A DNA stretch of 64,000 bases from Olsenella sp. An290 (GCF_002159535.1 NZ_NFIU01000001.1:186001-250000); one strand, 5' to 3'; positions 1 to 8,785 are shown, numbered from the stretch's first letter. The notes: generated by a model from the letters alone, not told the origin. Numbers and translations: made by a program.

Positions 1-1
1 G

Positions 2-436
2 AGCGACTTCATCTACGGCGTCAACATGCTCTCCAACATGCGCCTGTGCTCCAACGTGCCCGCGCAGTCCATCGTTCAGACCGCTCTCGGCGGCTACCAG
101 AGCGTGGAGCGCTACGTGGAGCCGGGAGGGCGCATCTACGAGCAGCGCAACTTTGTCTACGAGGCGCTCAACGCCATCGACGGCATCACGGCGGTAAAGC
201 CCAAGGCGGCGTTCTACATCTTCCCCAAGATCGATGTGAAAAAGTTCAATATCACCGATGACGAGCAGTTTGCCCTCGACCTGCTGCACGAGAAGCATAT
301 CCTCGTGACGCGCGGCGGCGGCTTTAACTGGTCGGAGCCCGACCACTTCCGCATTGTCTACCTGCCCCGCATGGAGGTCCTGCGGGAATGCATGGAGGAT
401 CTGGCCGACTTCCTCGAGCACTATCGCCAGCGTTAG
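2..436 (+). CDS. alaA: AlaA-type alanine/glutamate-pyruvate aminotransferase, C-terminal part
   Basis: The first 144 codons in the window read as the C-terminal half of a PLP-dependent class I/II aminotransferase; the 5' part lies outside. Segments MRLCSNVPAQ, ALGGYQS, GGRIYEQR and FPKID, and the FNWSEPDHFRIV stretch, match what I know of the E. coli AlaA (YfbQ) C-terminal region, which interconverts pyruvate and alanine with glutamate as amino donor. The lysine that holds PLP would lie upstream. The stop codon overlaps the 5' arm of a terminator hairpin. Family assignment is secure; the AlaA name rests on remembered similarity. Confidence 0.85.
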   Translation, partial: SDFIYGVNMLSNMRLCSNVPAQSIVQTALGGYQSVERYVEPGGRIYEQRNFVYEALNAIDGITAVKPKAAFYIFPKIDVKKFNITDDEQFALDLLHEKHILVTRGGGFNWSEPDHFRIVYLPRMEVLRECMEDLADFLEHYRQR

Positions 437-478
437 GCCAAAGGCAAGGGCTCGGAGCCGCCCTTTGGCCGCGGTTTT
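436..478 (+). terminator. Intrinsic terminator of the aminotransferase gene
   Basis: An inverted repeat GGCCAAAGG / CCCTTTGGCC begins at the stop codon and is followed by GCGGTTTT. It would end transcription of the aminotransferase. Confidence 0.7.
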
Positions 479-574
479 AAATGTTAGGTACTTTTTCGGG
501 CGCCTCTCAAGTACTGCTTGGGAGGTGCCATTTTTCTACCTGCGCAAATAGGAGCCTATAAATGTTGGGTACTT
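479..574 (+). repeat. Short direct repeat flanking a second terminator-like hairpin
   Basis: AAATGTTAGGTACTT at 479-493 recurs as AAATGTTGGGTACTT at 560-574. Between them a hairpin (GGCGCCTCTCAAG at 499-511 pairing with the arm ending near 529) is followed by five T residues at 531-535. Two terminators in tandem, the second bracketed by a 14/15 direct repeat, fill this gap together with the region up to 675, where nothing else is visible. Confidence 0.5.
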
Positions 575-675
575 GCCCGGCGCTCAAAAAAGTGCACAAC
601 ACTCGCTGAGACAATGCGCGTCGGCCCCGAGGCGACCCCGGAAGCCCTTCCGCCCCCCCCGAGGCCGGCGAGGGC

Positions 676-1020
676 TCAGCCAAAGACTCGCTCCACGCGC
701 CATACGTCGTCAAAGCTGATGCGGGTGCGCACGACCGTGAGCTCGCGCGCCGCAAGGTCCACGCTCGTGACCAGGCCCTCCCGCGTAACATAGGCCCCGT
801 CGGCATAGTGCGTCACGCGCACGAGCTCCCGCGGCCGTATCCGCGCGAGCTCGGAGGAGATGCGTGCCGCGTCCTCCTCGGAGGGGTCGCGCCGCGGCTC
901 GACGACGCGCTCCTGCGCGCGCACGAGGTCGTAGTAGCCGGTGAGCGCCGCGAAGGGCATGAACTGCGCCGCGCGGTCTGCGTGGCGCCCTGACGGCGAG
1001 GATGCCCCGGGGCTACTCAT
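676..1020 (-). CDS. YolD-like protein partnered with Y-family polymerase
   Basis: A 114-residue protein with the YolD-like pattern: an N-terminal RAAQFMPFAALTGYYDL segment and a C-terminal beta-rich domain ending VWRVERVFG. In Firmicutes yolD-like genes sit beside UvrX/UmuC-type polymerases in SOS or phage loci; their biochemical role is not settled. The ATG at 1020 overlaps the polymerase stop (1013-1015), so the two are translationally coupled. A longer frame to 1122 runs inside the polymerase and was not used. Confidence 0.8.
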   Translation of the reverse strand: MSSPGASSPSGRHADRAAQFMPFAALTGYYDLVRAQERVVEPRRDPSEEDAARISSELARIRPRELVRVTHYADGAYVTREGLVTSVDLAARELTVVRTRISFDDVWRVERVFG

Positions 1021-2359
1021 GGTGCCCTCCCACCTGCCGGTTGCGCTCGCGCGCCGTTGCGCCGGGGCGCCAGCTGATACCCCGTACGAGGGCGTTTTTT
1101 CCAAAGCGCCGCTTGACCGCAATGGTTGCCTCGGCGAGGCGATGCTCGGCGGCCTCGGCCTCGGGGCTCGAGAAGAGGGTGAGCTCGGCGAGCTCCTCCG
1201 GCACGAGCCCGCCTACGGCAAGGTTGAGCCTCCTCACGCCGCGGTTGGGGTCCACGATCTCAGAGAAGAGGGAGAGGAAGGCGGCCGTGAGGGTCTCGCG
1301 CGAGTTGGTGGCCGCGCCGATGCCCCGGGAGGCGCTCGCCCCCTCGCCGTGGCGCCCGACGACGCGCGTTCCGTGCTCCCCCGTAAACGTTTCCGCCGGC
1401 ATCTCCGAGGAGCTCCGTTCCCCAAGCTCCTCCAGCGGCCCCCGCTCGCGCGCGTACCCCACAAAGAGCGAGACGTGGTTGCCGGCGAGCCCCTTCTCCA
1501 CGAGGTCGAGCGCGAGGGCGTCCACCATCTCGCGCAGGACCACCCGTGCCTCCTCGAACGCGTAGTCGCGCATGAGGACCTGCCCGGAGCACACCGAGCG
1601 CGCCTGCGGGCGGTACGCGTGAATCTCCGCCATCGTGCAGGGCTCGATGCCCCAGGCATGGTCTATGAGCAGCTCCGCATTGATGCCAAATTCCTCGTAG
1701 AGCGCCCGCTCGGGCAAGAGGGCCACCTCGCCCATGCACCGTGCTCCCATCGCCTCGAGCCGTCGCGCGATGCCGGGGCCGATCCCCCAGATGTCCGTGA
1801 TTGGCTGGTGCGGCCAGATCAGGCACTTGTAGCGCTCCTCGTCGAGCTCGCCAATGTTGTCTCGCGCGTGCTTGGCGGCGACGTCAAGCGCCACCTTTGC
1901 GAGGAAGAGGTTCGTGCCGACGCCCGCGGTGGCGCAGACGCCCGTCTCACGGCGCACCATCTCGATGAGCTCGACCGCAAGCTCGCGCGCGGTCTTTCCG
2001 TAGAGCGCGAGATAGGGCCCAACGTCGATGAAGACCTCGTCCACCGAGTAGACGTGGATGTCCTCGGGGGAGAAGTACCTGAGGTAGCTCGCGTAGATGC
2101 CGGCCGAGACCTCCATATAGCGACGCATGCGCGGCCGCGCCATCTCGTAGGTGATGCCGCGCGGAATCTCAAAGACGCGGCAGCGGTTGCGCACCCCCGC
2201 GGCCTTCATGGCAGGTGAGACGGCAAGGCAGATGGTCTTCTCGCCTCGTTTGGGGTCGGCCACCACGAGCCGGTGCTCGAAGGGGTCCTCCCCGCGGTCG
2301 ACGCACTCGACGGAGGCGTAGAAGCACTTGAGGTCGATGCAGAGATAGGAGCTCCCCAT
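1013..2359 (-). CDS. Y-family translesion DNA polymerase (UvrX/DinB/UmuC-like)
   Basis: A 448-residue error-prone polymerase that would copy past damaged bases. The palm shows CIDLKCFYASVE near residues 7-18 (metal-binding D9) and YSVDEVFIDV with D107/E108; the thumb has TAGVGTNLFLAKVA at 134-147 and a helix-hairpin-helix WGIGPGIARR at 181-190, followed by a little-finger domain. The start at 2359 is chosen because MGSSYLCIDL is the family N-terminus and a GGAAGGGA ribosome site precedes it; the open frame continues upstream only through non-coding hairpins. It overlaps the downstream YolD gene. A LexA-like box at 2450-2463 suggests SOS induction. Confidence 0.9.
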   Translation of the reverse strand: MGSSYLCIDLKCFYASVECVDRGEDPFEHRLVVADPKRGEKTICLAVSPAMKAAGVRNRCRVFEIPRGITYEMARPRMRRYMEVSAGIYASYLRYFSPEDIHVYSVDEVFIDVGPYLALYGKTARELAVELIEMVRRETGVCATAGVGTNLFLAKVALDVAAKHARDNIGELDEERYKCLIWPHQPITDIWGIGPGIARRLEAMGARCMGEVALLPERALYEEFGINAELLIDHAWGIEPCTMAEIHAYRPQARSVCSGQVLMRDYAFEEARVVLREMVDALALDLVEKGLAGNHVSLFVGYARERGPLEELGERSSSEMPAETFTGEHGTRVVGRHGEGASASRGIGAATNSRETLTAAFLSLFSEIVDPNRGVRRLNLAVGGLVPEELAELTLFSSPEAEAAEHRLAEATIAVKRRFGKNALVRGISWRPGATARERNRQVGGHHE

Positions 2360-2404
2360 GGTCCCTTCCAAACAGGCGTTCGTGTCATAGGACCATGATG
2401 CGCC

Positions 2405-2438
2405 GCGCCCCGGACACAAATTCACGCGTCCGGGGCGC
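2405..2438 (-). other. GC-rich hairpin in the 5' leader of the Y-polymerase gene
   Basis: Perfect 11-bp arms GCGCCCCGGAC / GTCCGGGGCGC with a 12-nt loop. On the minus strand it lies between the putative SOS box and the polymerase start and has no following T-run, so it is more likely a leader structure than a terminator. Confidence 0.55.
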
Positions 2439-2449
2439 TCACAATTTCG

Positions 2450-2463
2450 GCAACACTTGTTCG
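2450..2463 (-). promoter_or_regulatory. LexA/SOS box-like operator
   Basis: On the minus strand the sequence reads CGAACAAGTGTTGC, 12 of 14 positions matching the Gram-positive SOS consensus CGAACRNRYGTTYG as I remember it. It lies about 90 bases upstream of the Y-polymerase/YolD pair, a class of genes usually under LexA control. No lexA gene is in the window. Confidence 0.6.
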
Positions 2464-2480
2464 GTTTCATACGGGGTGGC

Positions 2481-2563
2481 GTGCGAGGGGCGTGCGAAGG
2501 GGACAGGCACTTTTGCACGCCCTGCGTGCAAAAGTGCCTGTCCCCTTCGCACGCCCCTCGCAC
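2481..2563. repeat. REPIN-like perfect palindrome, copy 1
   Basis: Two 40-nt arms (2481-2520 and 2524-2563) are exact reverse complements around a 3-nt loop CCT. The arm carries the word GGGGACAGGCACTTTTGCACGC, shared in diverged form (GGGACAG-CACTT) with the palindromes at 32175-32246 and 45984-46057. It fills the space between nrdB and the SOS box. No RAYT-type transposase gene is in the window. Confidence 0.85.
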
Positions 2564-2573
2564 GGCCTCGGGC

Positions 2574-3620
2574 CTAGAGGTCGTCGACGAGGGCGGTCGC
2601 CTTGGCGTAGGCGGTGCTCTTGGCCTCGAAGAAGTCGGTCTTCACCATGTTGGCGTTGCTGTACTGGGAGACCCAGGCCATCTCCGCCGGCTCGCGGTCG
2701 CACCCCTCGAAGAGCGTCCCAAAGCCGAGCGAGTGCCAGCGGAGGTTGCCAAGGTAGCGCACGTACTCCTCGACCATGTCGCCCGTAAGGCCCGAGATCT
2801 TGTCGCCGATCACGTAGCGCCCCCAGGCGATCTCCTGGCGCACGCCCTCCTCGAGCATCTCGCGCAGGACGTCAACGCGCTCGGGCGTGAAGAGCTGGGG
2901 CTCCTCGCGCTGGAGCTCCACGATCATGTTGCGGAAGAGCCACAGGTGCGTGTTCTCGTCGCGGTTGATGTAGCGGATCTCCTGGGCGCTGCCGGGCATC
3001 TTGCCGTTGCGCGCGAGGTTGTAGAAGAACATGAAGCCCGAGTAAAAGTACACGCCCTCGAGGATGAAGTTGGCCATCATGACCTTGAGCAGGGTAAAGG
3101 CGTCCTTGCGCTCCATGAACTCGTTGTAGCGCTCCCCGATGAAGGTGTTTCTCGCCAGCAGGCGCTCGTCGGTCTTCCACTGGTAGAGGATGTCGTTGCG
3201 CTTCTCGGGCGAGCAGATCGTGTCGAGCATGTAGGAGTAGCTCTGCGAGTGGACGCACTCCTGGAAGGCCTGGATGTGCAGGCACAGGTTGACCTCGTTG
3301 GCCGTGACGTACTCGCCCACGTTGGGCAGGTTGGCCGACTGGAGCGAGTCCAGGAACACGAGAAACGAGAGGATCTTGTCGTAGGCCGCGCGCTCCGCCT
3401 CGGAGAGCAGGGGATAGTCCTTCACGTCCTGGGAGAGGTTGATCTCCTCGGGGATCCAGAAGTTGTTCATCGCCTGGCGGTACCAGTCGGAGACCCAGGG
3501 GTAGCGCAGGTTGTTGAAGTCGTTGAGGTTGGTGGTGTTGCCGCCGATCATCCGGCGCAGCCGCACGTCCGTGTCCCCCTCGGGGTTGAACAGCGGCGTC
3601 CTTGTAAGCTTCTCGGTCAC
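2574..3620 (-). CDS. nrdB: Class I ribonucleotide reductase beta subunit
   Basis: A 348-residue R2 protein that houses the metal site and tyrosyl radical used by NrdA to make deoxyribonucleotides. Ligands expected of the family are visible: D91 (FLDSLQ), E121 and H124 (QECVHSQSY), E188 (ILEGVYFY), E222 and H225 (RDENTHL); Y128 in HSQSYSYM is at the radical-tyrosine position. The GTG start at 3620 has GGAGG seven bases upstream. It follows nrdA after 51 bases and is probably co-transcribed. Aerobic class I RNR in an otherwise anaerobic-looking genome suggests some oxygen tolerance. Confidence 0.95.
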   Translation of the reverse strand: MTEKLTRTPLFNPEGDTDVRLRRMIGGNTTNLNDFNNLRYPWVSDWYRQAMNNFWIPEEINLSQDVKDYPLLSEAERAAYDKILSFLVFLDSLQSANLPNVGEYVTANEVNLCLHIQAFQECVHSQSYSYMLDTICSPEKRNDILYQWKTDERLLARNTFIGERYNEFMERKDAFTLLKVMMANFILEGVYFYSGFMFFYNLARNGKMPGSAQEIRYINRDENTHLWLFRNMIVELQREEPQLFTPERVDVLREMLEEGVRQEIAWGRYVIGDKISGLTGDMVEEYVRYLGNLRWHSLGFGTLFEGCDREPAEMAWVSQYSNANMVKTDFFEAKSTAYAKATALVDDL

Positions 3621-3671
3621 GATGGCCTCCTGCGTCTGGAAACGGTTGTAAGGGTCCGGCTTGAGAGGCCG

Positions 3672-6203
3672 CTAGCTGCTGCAGCTCTCGCACTCCTCGA
3701 CCTCGAGCGACTTGCTGCGCACGTAGTAGATCGTCTTCACGCCCGCGCGCCACGCCTCGAGGTAGAGGTCGAGCACCTGGCGCATGGTGTAGTCGTTGGT
3801 GATGTAGAGGTTCACCGACTGCGCCTGGTCCACGTGGCGCTGGCGCACGCCTGCCGCGCGCACGCTCCAGCGCTGGTCCACGAGGTGGGCGGGCTTGTAG
3901 TACCAGTAGGTCTCGGGCGAGAGGTCGGGCGCCACGCGCGGCAGCATGGATCCCTTCTTCTCCTCGAGGAAGAAGCGGCGCATGACGGGGTCCACACCGG
4001 CCGTGGTGCCGGAGATGATGGAGGTCGAGCTCGTGGGCGCCACGGCGAGCAGGTAGGCGTTGCGCAGGCCGTGCTTGGCCACGCGCGCCGCGAGCTCGCG
4101 CCAGCGCTCGGACGCGTAGCCGCGCTTCTCGAAGAAGGCCCCCGTGGCCCAGTCGCTGCCGGGGAAGAGCGGGTAGGCGCCGCGCTCCTCGGCCAGGCGC
4201 TCCGAGGCGTCGATGGCGTGGTAGGCGATCCGCTCGAAGAGCTCGTCCGCAAAGGCGAGGTGCTCCTCGCTCTCCCAGCGGATGCCGCGTCGGGCGAGCA
4301 GGTGGTGGTAGCCCGAGACGCCGAGCCCCACCGAGCGGTAGCGACGGTTGGTGAGCCGGGCGTAGGGCAGGGCGTAGAAGTTGAGGTCGATTACGTTGTC
4401 AAGCGCGCGCACGGCGGTCTCCACCACCTCGGCGAGCACGGCGTCGTCCCCTACGGGGATGCGCCCCAGGGTGAGGCTCGCGAGGTTGCAGACCACAAAG
4501 TCCCCGGGACGGGTGGTCGTGACCACCACGGTCTCCCCGCCCTCCGTCACGACCTCGCGGCTGACCTCCTCTATGGCGGAGGTGTTCTGCGCGATCTCCG
4601 TGCAGAGGTTGGAGCAGTAGATGACGCCCGCGTGCGGGTTGGGGTTGGCGCGGTTCACGGCGTCGCGCATGAAGGCGAAGGGCGTGCCCGTCTCGACGGC
4701 GCTCCGGAGCACCAGGCGCACGACGTCTTTGATGGAGATGACGCGCTTCTTGATGCGGGGGTCGGCCACGCAGTCCCGGTAGCGGCGCTCCCACTCCTCG
4801 CCAAAGCTGTCCTCGAGCGCGTAGCCCTTGTGCGTGAGGACGTCGTGCGGGCACATGAGGTACCAGTCCTGGTCCAGGTCCTCCTCGGCCATCCGCCAGA
4901 AGAGGTCGGGCCAGCAGACGGCCGGGAAGACGTCGTGGGCCTTCATGCGCTCGTCGCCGTTGTTGGTGCGCAGCTGCAGGAACTCCGGCAGGTCGCGGTG
5001 CCAGGCGTCAAGGTAGACGGCCACGGCCCCCTGTCGCATGCCGAGCTGGTCCACGGCCACGGCGGTGTCGTTGATCACGCGGATCCAGCGGGTGGTGCCG
5101 CCCGCCACGCCGGAAAAGCCGCGGATGGAGCCGCCCTGCGCGCGGACCTTACCGAGGTACATGCCCATGCCGCCGCCGTACTTGGAGACCTGGGCAAAGT
5201 TGTCGATGCTGCGGTAGATGCCCGTGAGGCTGTCCGGGACGGTGTCGATGAAGCAGCTGGAGAGCTGGTGCTGGGGCTTGCGCGCGTTTCCCATCGTGGG
5301 CGTGGCCATGGTGAGGCGCAGGGTGGAGAGGGCGTCGTAGAAGCGGCGGACCCAGCCCATGCGGACCTCGGCGGGCTCCCCCATGGCAAGGTGCAGCGCG
5401 ATGCCGAGGAACATCTCCTGCGGGCTCTCCAGCGCCACGTGGTCGTGCGAGCGGATCACGTAGCGCTTGAGCAGGAGGTCGAGCCCGGCGTACGTGAAGA
5501 GGTCGTCGCGCTCCGGGCGGATGAGGGCGGCCGCGCGCTCAAGCTCTGCGGGGGCGTAGCGCTCGAGGATGTAGGCGCCGTAGAGCCCCTCGTCCGTGAG
5601 GTGGCGGACCTTGTCGGCAAAGCCGGAGATCCCGCGGCGCGCGCAGGCGTCCGCGATGGAGCGCCGCGCGGAGAGCGCGAGCAGCCGGCCGGCGACCATC
5701 TCCCAGCGGGGAGCCTCCTGGCTCGTGAGCTCCACGGCGGAGCGGACGAGCGCGGAGAGCCGCTCGTCGGGGATCATGCCGTCCTTGAGGAAGCCGCGCA
5801 GGCGGGCGAGAAGGGCGGGCAGCGCGTAGGCCTCGTCGGGATAGTCGCGCTGGACGCGGGAGAGGACGTCTGCGAGCTCCCCCGCGAGCCCGGCGTCCTC
5901 GCCCGCGACGGCGCGCACCACCTCCTCGCGCGCCGAGCGCAGCTCCGAGCGGCGGTGCCGGTAGAGGATGTAGCGCTTGGCGGCGTCGTAGTGCCCGCGC
6001 TCCATGAGTGCGCGCTCCACGAGGTCCTGGATCTCCTCCACGCGCGGCCGCTCGCCGAGCCGGCGCTCGACGGTCGCGAGCACGGCCTCGAGCTCGGCGC
6101 GGGGCGGGACGGCCTCGGTCTCGGCAAAGGCGCGCGCCACGGCGGAGACGATCTTCTCTCCGTCGTAGGGCTCGCGGCGACCGTCGCGTTTCTCGATGAT
6201 CAC
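3672..6203 (-). CDS. nrdA: Class I ribonucleotide reductase alpha subunit
   Basis: An 843-residue catalytic subunit reducing ribonucleoside diphosphates. An ATP-cone allosteric domain covers about residues 1-90. The active-site cysteines are C317 (QLSSCFID), thiyl-radical C534 in CSNLCTEI with E536, and the partner Cys of the FVVCNLASLTL segment; the C-terminal tail ends CESCSS with the C838/C841 relay pair that exchanges electrons with thioredoxin-like donors. GTG start with GGGAG upstream. Divergent from thpR; the AT-rich patch 6236-6262 probably holds the promoter. I looked for an NrdR box there and could not make a convincing one. Confidence 0.95.
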   Translation of the reverse strand: MIIEKRDGRREPYDGEKIVSAVARAFAETEAVPPRAELEAVLATVERRLGERPRVEEIQDLVERALMERGHYDAAKRYILYRHRRSELRSAREEVVRAVAGEDAGLAGELADVLSRVQRDYPDEAYALPALLARLRGFLKDGMIPDERLSALVRSAVELTSQEAPRWEMVAGRLLALSARRSIADACARRGISGFADKVRHLTDEGLYGAYILERYAPAELERAAALIRPERDDLFTYAGLDLLLKRYVIRSHDHVALESPQEMFLGIALHLAMGEPAEVRMGWVRRFYDALSTLRLTMATPTMGNARKPQHQLSSCFIDTVPDSLTGIYRSIDNFAQVSKYGGGMGMYLGKVRAQGGSIRGFSGVAGGTTRWIRVINDTAVAVDQLGMRQGAVAVYLDAWHRDLPEFLQLRTNNGDERMKAHDVFPAVCWPDLFWRMAEEDLDQDWYLMCPHDVLTHKGYALEDSFGEEWERRYRDCVADPRIKKRVISIKDVVRLVLRSAVETGTPFAFMRDAVNRANPNPHAGVIYCSNLCTEIAQNTSAIEEVSREVVTEGGETVVVTTTRPGDFVVCNLASLTLGRIPVGDDAVLAEVVETAVRALDNVIDLNFYALPYARLTNRRYRSVGLGVSGYHHLLARRGIRWESEEHLAFADELFERIAYHAIDASERLAEERGAYPLFPGSDWATGAFFEKRGYASERWRELAARVAKHGLRNAYLLAVAPTSSTSIISGTTAGVDPVMRRFFLEEKKGSMLPRVAPDLSPETYWYYKPAHLVDQRWSVRAAGVRQRHVDQAQSVNLYITNDYTMRQVLDLYLEAWRAGVKTIYYVRSKSLEVEECESCSS

Positions 6204-6335
6204 GGGGTCTCCCGTCTGTCGTCGTGGTTGGTGCGCCTAATGATAGTAAATAGGTGGCAATTTGGGGTGGACGGTTCGTGAACGCCCGGCGCGCCCGTGG
6301 TACGCTTCGCGCATGAGGGCGTGGAGAGGGGTCGC

Positions 6336-6863
6336 ATGAGGGCGTTTGTTGCGCTGGAGCTGCCGGGGCCGTTTGCCGACGAGGTGGCGGGGCTCGCGCG
6401 CCGCCTTGGGGACAGGTGCGCGGGGCGGTTCGTGCCTGCGGAGAACTACCACCTCACGCTGGCGTTTCTCGGCGAGGTGGGGGAGGCGCAGGCGCGTCGC
6501 GCCATGGAGGCGCTCGACGCGGCGTGCGCGGGCGCGGCCCCGGTGCGGCTTTGCGCCCGCGGCCTGGGGACCTTTGGCCGCGGGCGCGACGCCACGCTCT
6601 GGTTGGGGGTCGAGAAGGACGAGGGGCTGATGGCGCTCGCGCGTCGCGTGCGCGCCGAGCTCGCCGCCCGCGGGGTCGCCTATGACGAGAAGGGCTTCCT
6701 GCCGCACGTCACCCTGGCCCGGCACGCCCGCGTGCCCTCGGGGGACCTCGGGGGCCTTGCGCTCCCCCTGCCGGACGTGGCGCGCAGGGTCACGCTCCTT
6801 CGGAGCATCCTCGGGCCGGAGGGCGCCCGCTACAAGCCGCTCTATACCGTTGGGCTGTCCTAG
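6336..6863 (+). CDS. thpR: RNA 2',3'-cyclic phosphodiesterase (2'-5' RNA ligase family)
   Basis: A 175-residue two-histidine phosphoesterase with both HxTx motifs: H39LT in NYHLTLAFLG and H124VT in LPHVTLARH. The family opens 2',3'-cyclic phosphates at RNA ends; the biological substrate is uncertain. Start at 6336 is chosen over an upstream in-frame ATG because GAGAGGGG lies just before it and MRAFVALEL is the family N-terminus. Monocistronic between divergent nrdA and convergent recQ. Confidence 0.9.
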   Translation: MRAFVALELPGPFADEVAGLARRLGDRCAGRFVPAENYHLTLAFLGEVGEAQARRAMEALDAACAGAAPVRLCARGLGTFGRGRDATLWLGVEKDEGLMALARRVRAELAARGVAYDEKGFLPHVTLARHARVPSGDLGGLALPLPDVARRVTLLRSILGPEGARYKPLYTVGLS

Positions 6864-6895
6864 CGGCAGGCCGCCCGGCCCGTGCCCCCTGGGCC

Positions 6896-8785
6896 TCAGG
6901 CGTTGATCCGCGCGAGGAAGAGGTCGCCGTAGCGCTCGGCCTTCTTGGCGCCCACGCCGGAGACGCCGAGGAACTCCTCGAGCGTGCGCGGCCGCTTGGC
7001 GCACATGTCCACGAGCGTGGCGTTGGAGAAGATGAAGTACGACGGCACGCCCTGCTCGCGCGCGAGCTCGCCGCGCAGCTCCGTGAGCTCGGCGTAGAGA
7101 ATCTGCCCGACCTCGTCCAGCTCGGAGACGTCCGTGGCCGCACGGGTCTTCTCGGGCGCTGCCGGAACGCGCGCCGCCTTGGGCACGCCGCGCGCCACCT
7201 TGAGGACGAAGGGCCCGTCCCAGGGCGCCTCCCGGCGCAGGAACGCGCCAGACGAGCCCGTGAGCGCGATCGTGGGGTAGTCCCCGCCCGTCCGCGCGAG
7301 CACGCCGCGGAAGACCAGCTCGTCAATCAGCTCGCGCACCCGTGCGGCGGGGACGTCGGCCATGATGCCGTAGGTGGAGAGCGTGTCAAAGCCGCGCGAG
7401 AGGACCTTCTCGCCACGCGAGCCGCGCAGCACGTCCGCGATCATCGCCGCCCCGGCCGACCTCCCGCGCTGGGCGATGCGCGCCACGCAGCTCACCACCT
7501 TGAGGGCGTCGGTGGTGGCGTCCACCTCCTCGAAGTCCGTGAGGCAGTTTCCGCAGTTGCCGCAGTACGCCGGCGCCTCCTCGCCAAAGTAGCGCAGGAT
7601 GTGGGCGCGCAGGCACTCGGTGGTGGTGGCGTAGAAGACCATCTGGCGCAGGCGCTCGGCGTCGCGCTCCGCGAGCGCCTCGACCTGCTCGTCCGTGAGC
7701 CCCTCGCGCGGCTCGCTCCGCGAGAGCAGGAACTCCGCCGTGTGCACGTCGCCGGGGGAGTAGAGCAGGAGGCACTCCGCCCTGGTGCCGTCGCGCCCGG
7801 CGCGCCCCGCCTCCTGGTAGTAGTTCTCCAGCGAGAGGGGCAGGTTGTAGTGGACCACGTAGCTCACGTTGGACTTGTCGATCCCCATGCCAAAGGCGTT
7901 GGTGGCCACCATCACGCGGGCACGGTCGTAGAGGAAGTCGTCCTGGTTGCGCTCGCGCTCCTCGGGCGAGAGCCCGGCGTGGTAGCGCGTGGCGAGAAGC
8001 CCCTCGTCGCGCAGCTCGTCGCAGACCTCCTCCACGGCGCGCCGGCTCGAGCAGTAGACGATGCCGGAGCGCTCGGCGCGCTGCCGGCAGAAGGCCACGA
8101 GCGTGCGGTCCTTCTCGGCGCGTCCGCGGGGGCGGGAGACGGCAAAGGAGAGGTTGGGCCGGTCAAAGCTCGCTATGACCACGAAGGGGTCCACGAGCCC
8201 GAGCGCGCCCACGATGTCCCTGCGCACGGCGCGCGTGGCGGTGGCCGTGAGCGCCATCACGGGCGGGCGCGCCGGAAGCGCCCCCAGGAACTCGATGATC
8301 CGCTGGTAGCTGGGGCGGAAGTCGTTGCCCCACTGCGAGATGCAGTGCGCCTCGTCCACGGCGACGAGCGCCACGCCGCGCGCGGAGACCGTCTCCACGA
8401 AGGCCGGGTCGTCGAGGCGCTCCGGCGCCACGTAGACGAGCGCGAGCGCGCCGGAGGCGATGCCGTGGAGCACGTTCGCGCGCTCGCCGCCCGAGAGCGT
8501 CGAGTTGAGGTACGAGGCGGCGACGCCCGCCTGGCGCAGGGCCCCCACCTGGTCTGCCATGAGCGAGATGAGCGGCGACACCACGAGCGTGAGCCCGCCC
8601 GTCCGCGCGGCGAGGGCGAGCGCCGGCACCTGGTAGCAGATGGACTTGCCGGCCGAGGTGGGCATGACCGCCAGCACGTCGCGCCCACAGAGCGCGGCGT
8701 CCACGATCTCCGCCTGGTGAGGGCGGAAGCTCTGATAGCCAAAGGTCTCTCGCAGGATGTCCAGGGCGGTTGGCGGTGTGGTCAT
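6896..8785 (-). CDS. recQ: ATP-dependent DNA helicase RecQ
   Basis: A 629-residue 3'-5' helicase. Walker A MPTSAGKS (K47), DEAH box at 144-147 followed by the RecQ aromatic loop (CISQWGNDFRPSY), helicase C domain, a Zn-binding RQC segment with clustered cysteines (ECLRAHILRYF ... YCGNCGNC), and a C-terminal HRDC domain covering about the last 80 residues. All expected domains are present and length is usual. RBS GAGGAG precedes the ATG. Roles are recombination repair and fork restart. Confidence 0.95.
   Translation of the reverse strand: MTTPPTALDILRETFGYQSFRPHQAEIVDAALCGRDVLAVMPTSAGKSICYQVPALALAARTGGLTLVVSPLISLMADQVGALRQAGVAASYLNSTLSGGERANVLHGIASGALALVYVAPERLDDPAFVETVSARGVALVAVDEAHCISQWGNDFRPSYQRIIEFLGALPARPPVMALTATATRAVRRDIVGALGLVDPFVVIASFDRPNLSFAVSRPRGRAEKDRTLVAFCRQRAERSGIVYCSSRRAVEEVCDELRDEGLLATRYHAGLSPEERERNQDDFLYDRARVMVATNAFGMGIDKSNVSYVVHYNLPLSLENYYQEAGRAGRDGTRAECLLLYSPGDVHTAEFLLSRSEPREGLTDEQVEALAERDAERLRQMVFYATTTECLRAHILRYFGEEAPAYCGNCGNCLTDFEEVDATTDALKVVSCVARIAQRGRSAGAAMIADVLRGSRGEKVLSRGFDTLSTYGIMADVPAARVRELIDELVFRGVLARTGGDYPTIALTGSSGAFLRREAPWDGPFVLKVARGVPKAARVPAAPEKTRAATDVSELDEVGQILYAELTELRGELAREQGVPSYFIFSNATLVDMCAKRPRTLEEFLGVSGVGAKKAERYGDLFLARINA

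Noticed and set aside
2405-2438. Intrinsic terminator of nrdB
   Set aside because: No T-run follows on the minus strand and it lies downstream of the putative SOS promoter, so a leader hairpin is more likely.
2360-2563. N-terminal extension of the Y-polymerase frame up to 2563
   Set aside because: It would translate the REPIN-like palindrome, the SOS box and the hairpin; the conserved N-terminus and ribosome site place the start at 2359.
2457-6281. A 1274-codon open frame on the plus strand opposite nrdA-nrdB, and similar long frames opposite pheT, the activase and the sialidase
   Set aside because: They are exact antisense shadows of clearly recognised genes, a usual by-product of high G+C third positions, and their translations have no recognisable domains.
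6204-6335. NrdR boxes upstream of nrdA
   Set aside because: An AT-rich patch is present, but I could not find two sites resembling the ACACTATATATTGTG-type consensus.
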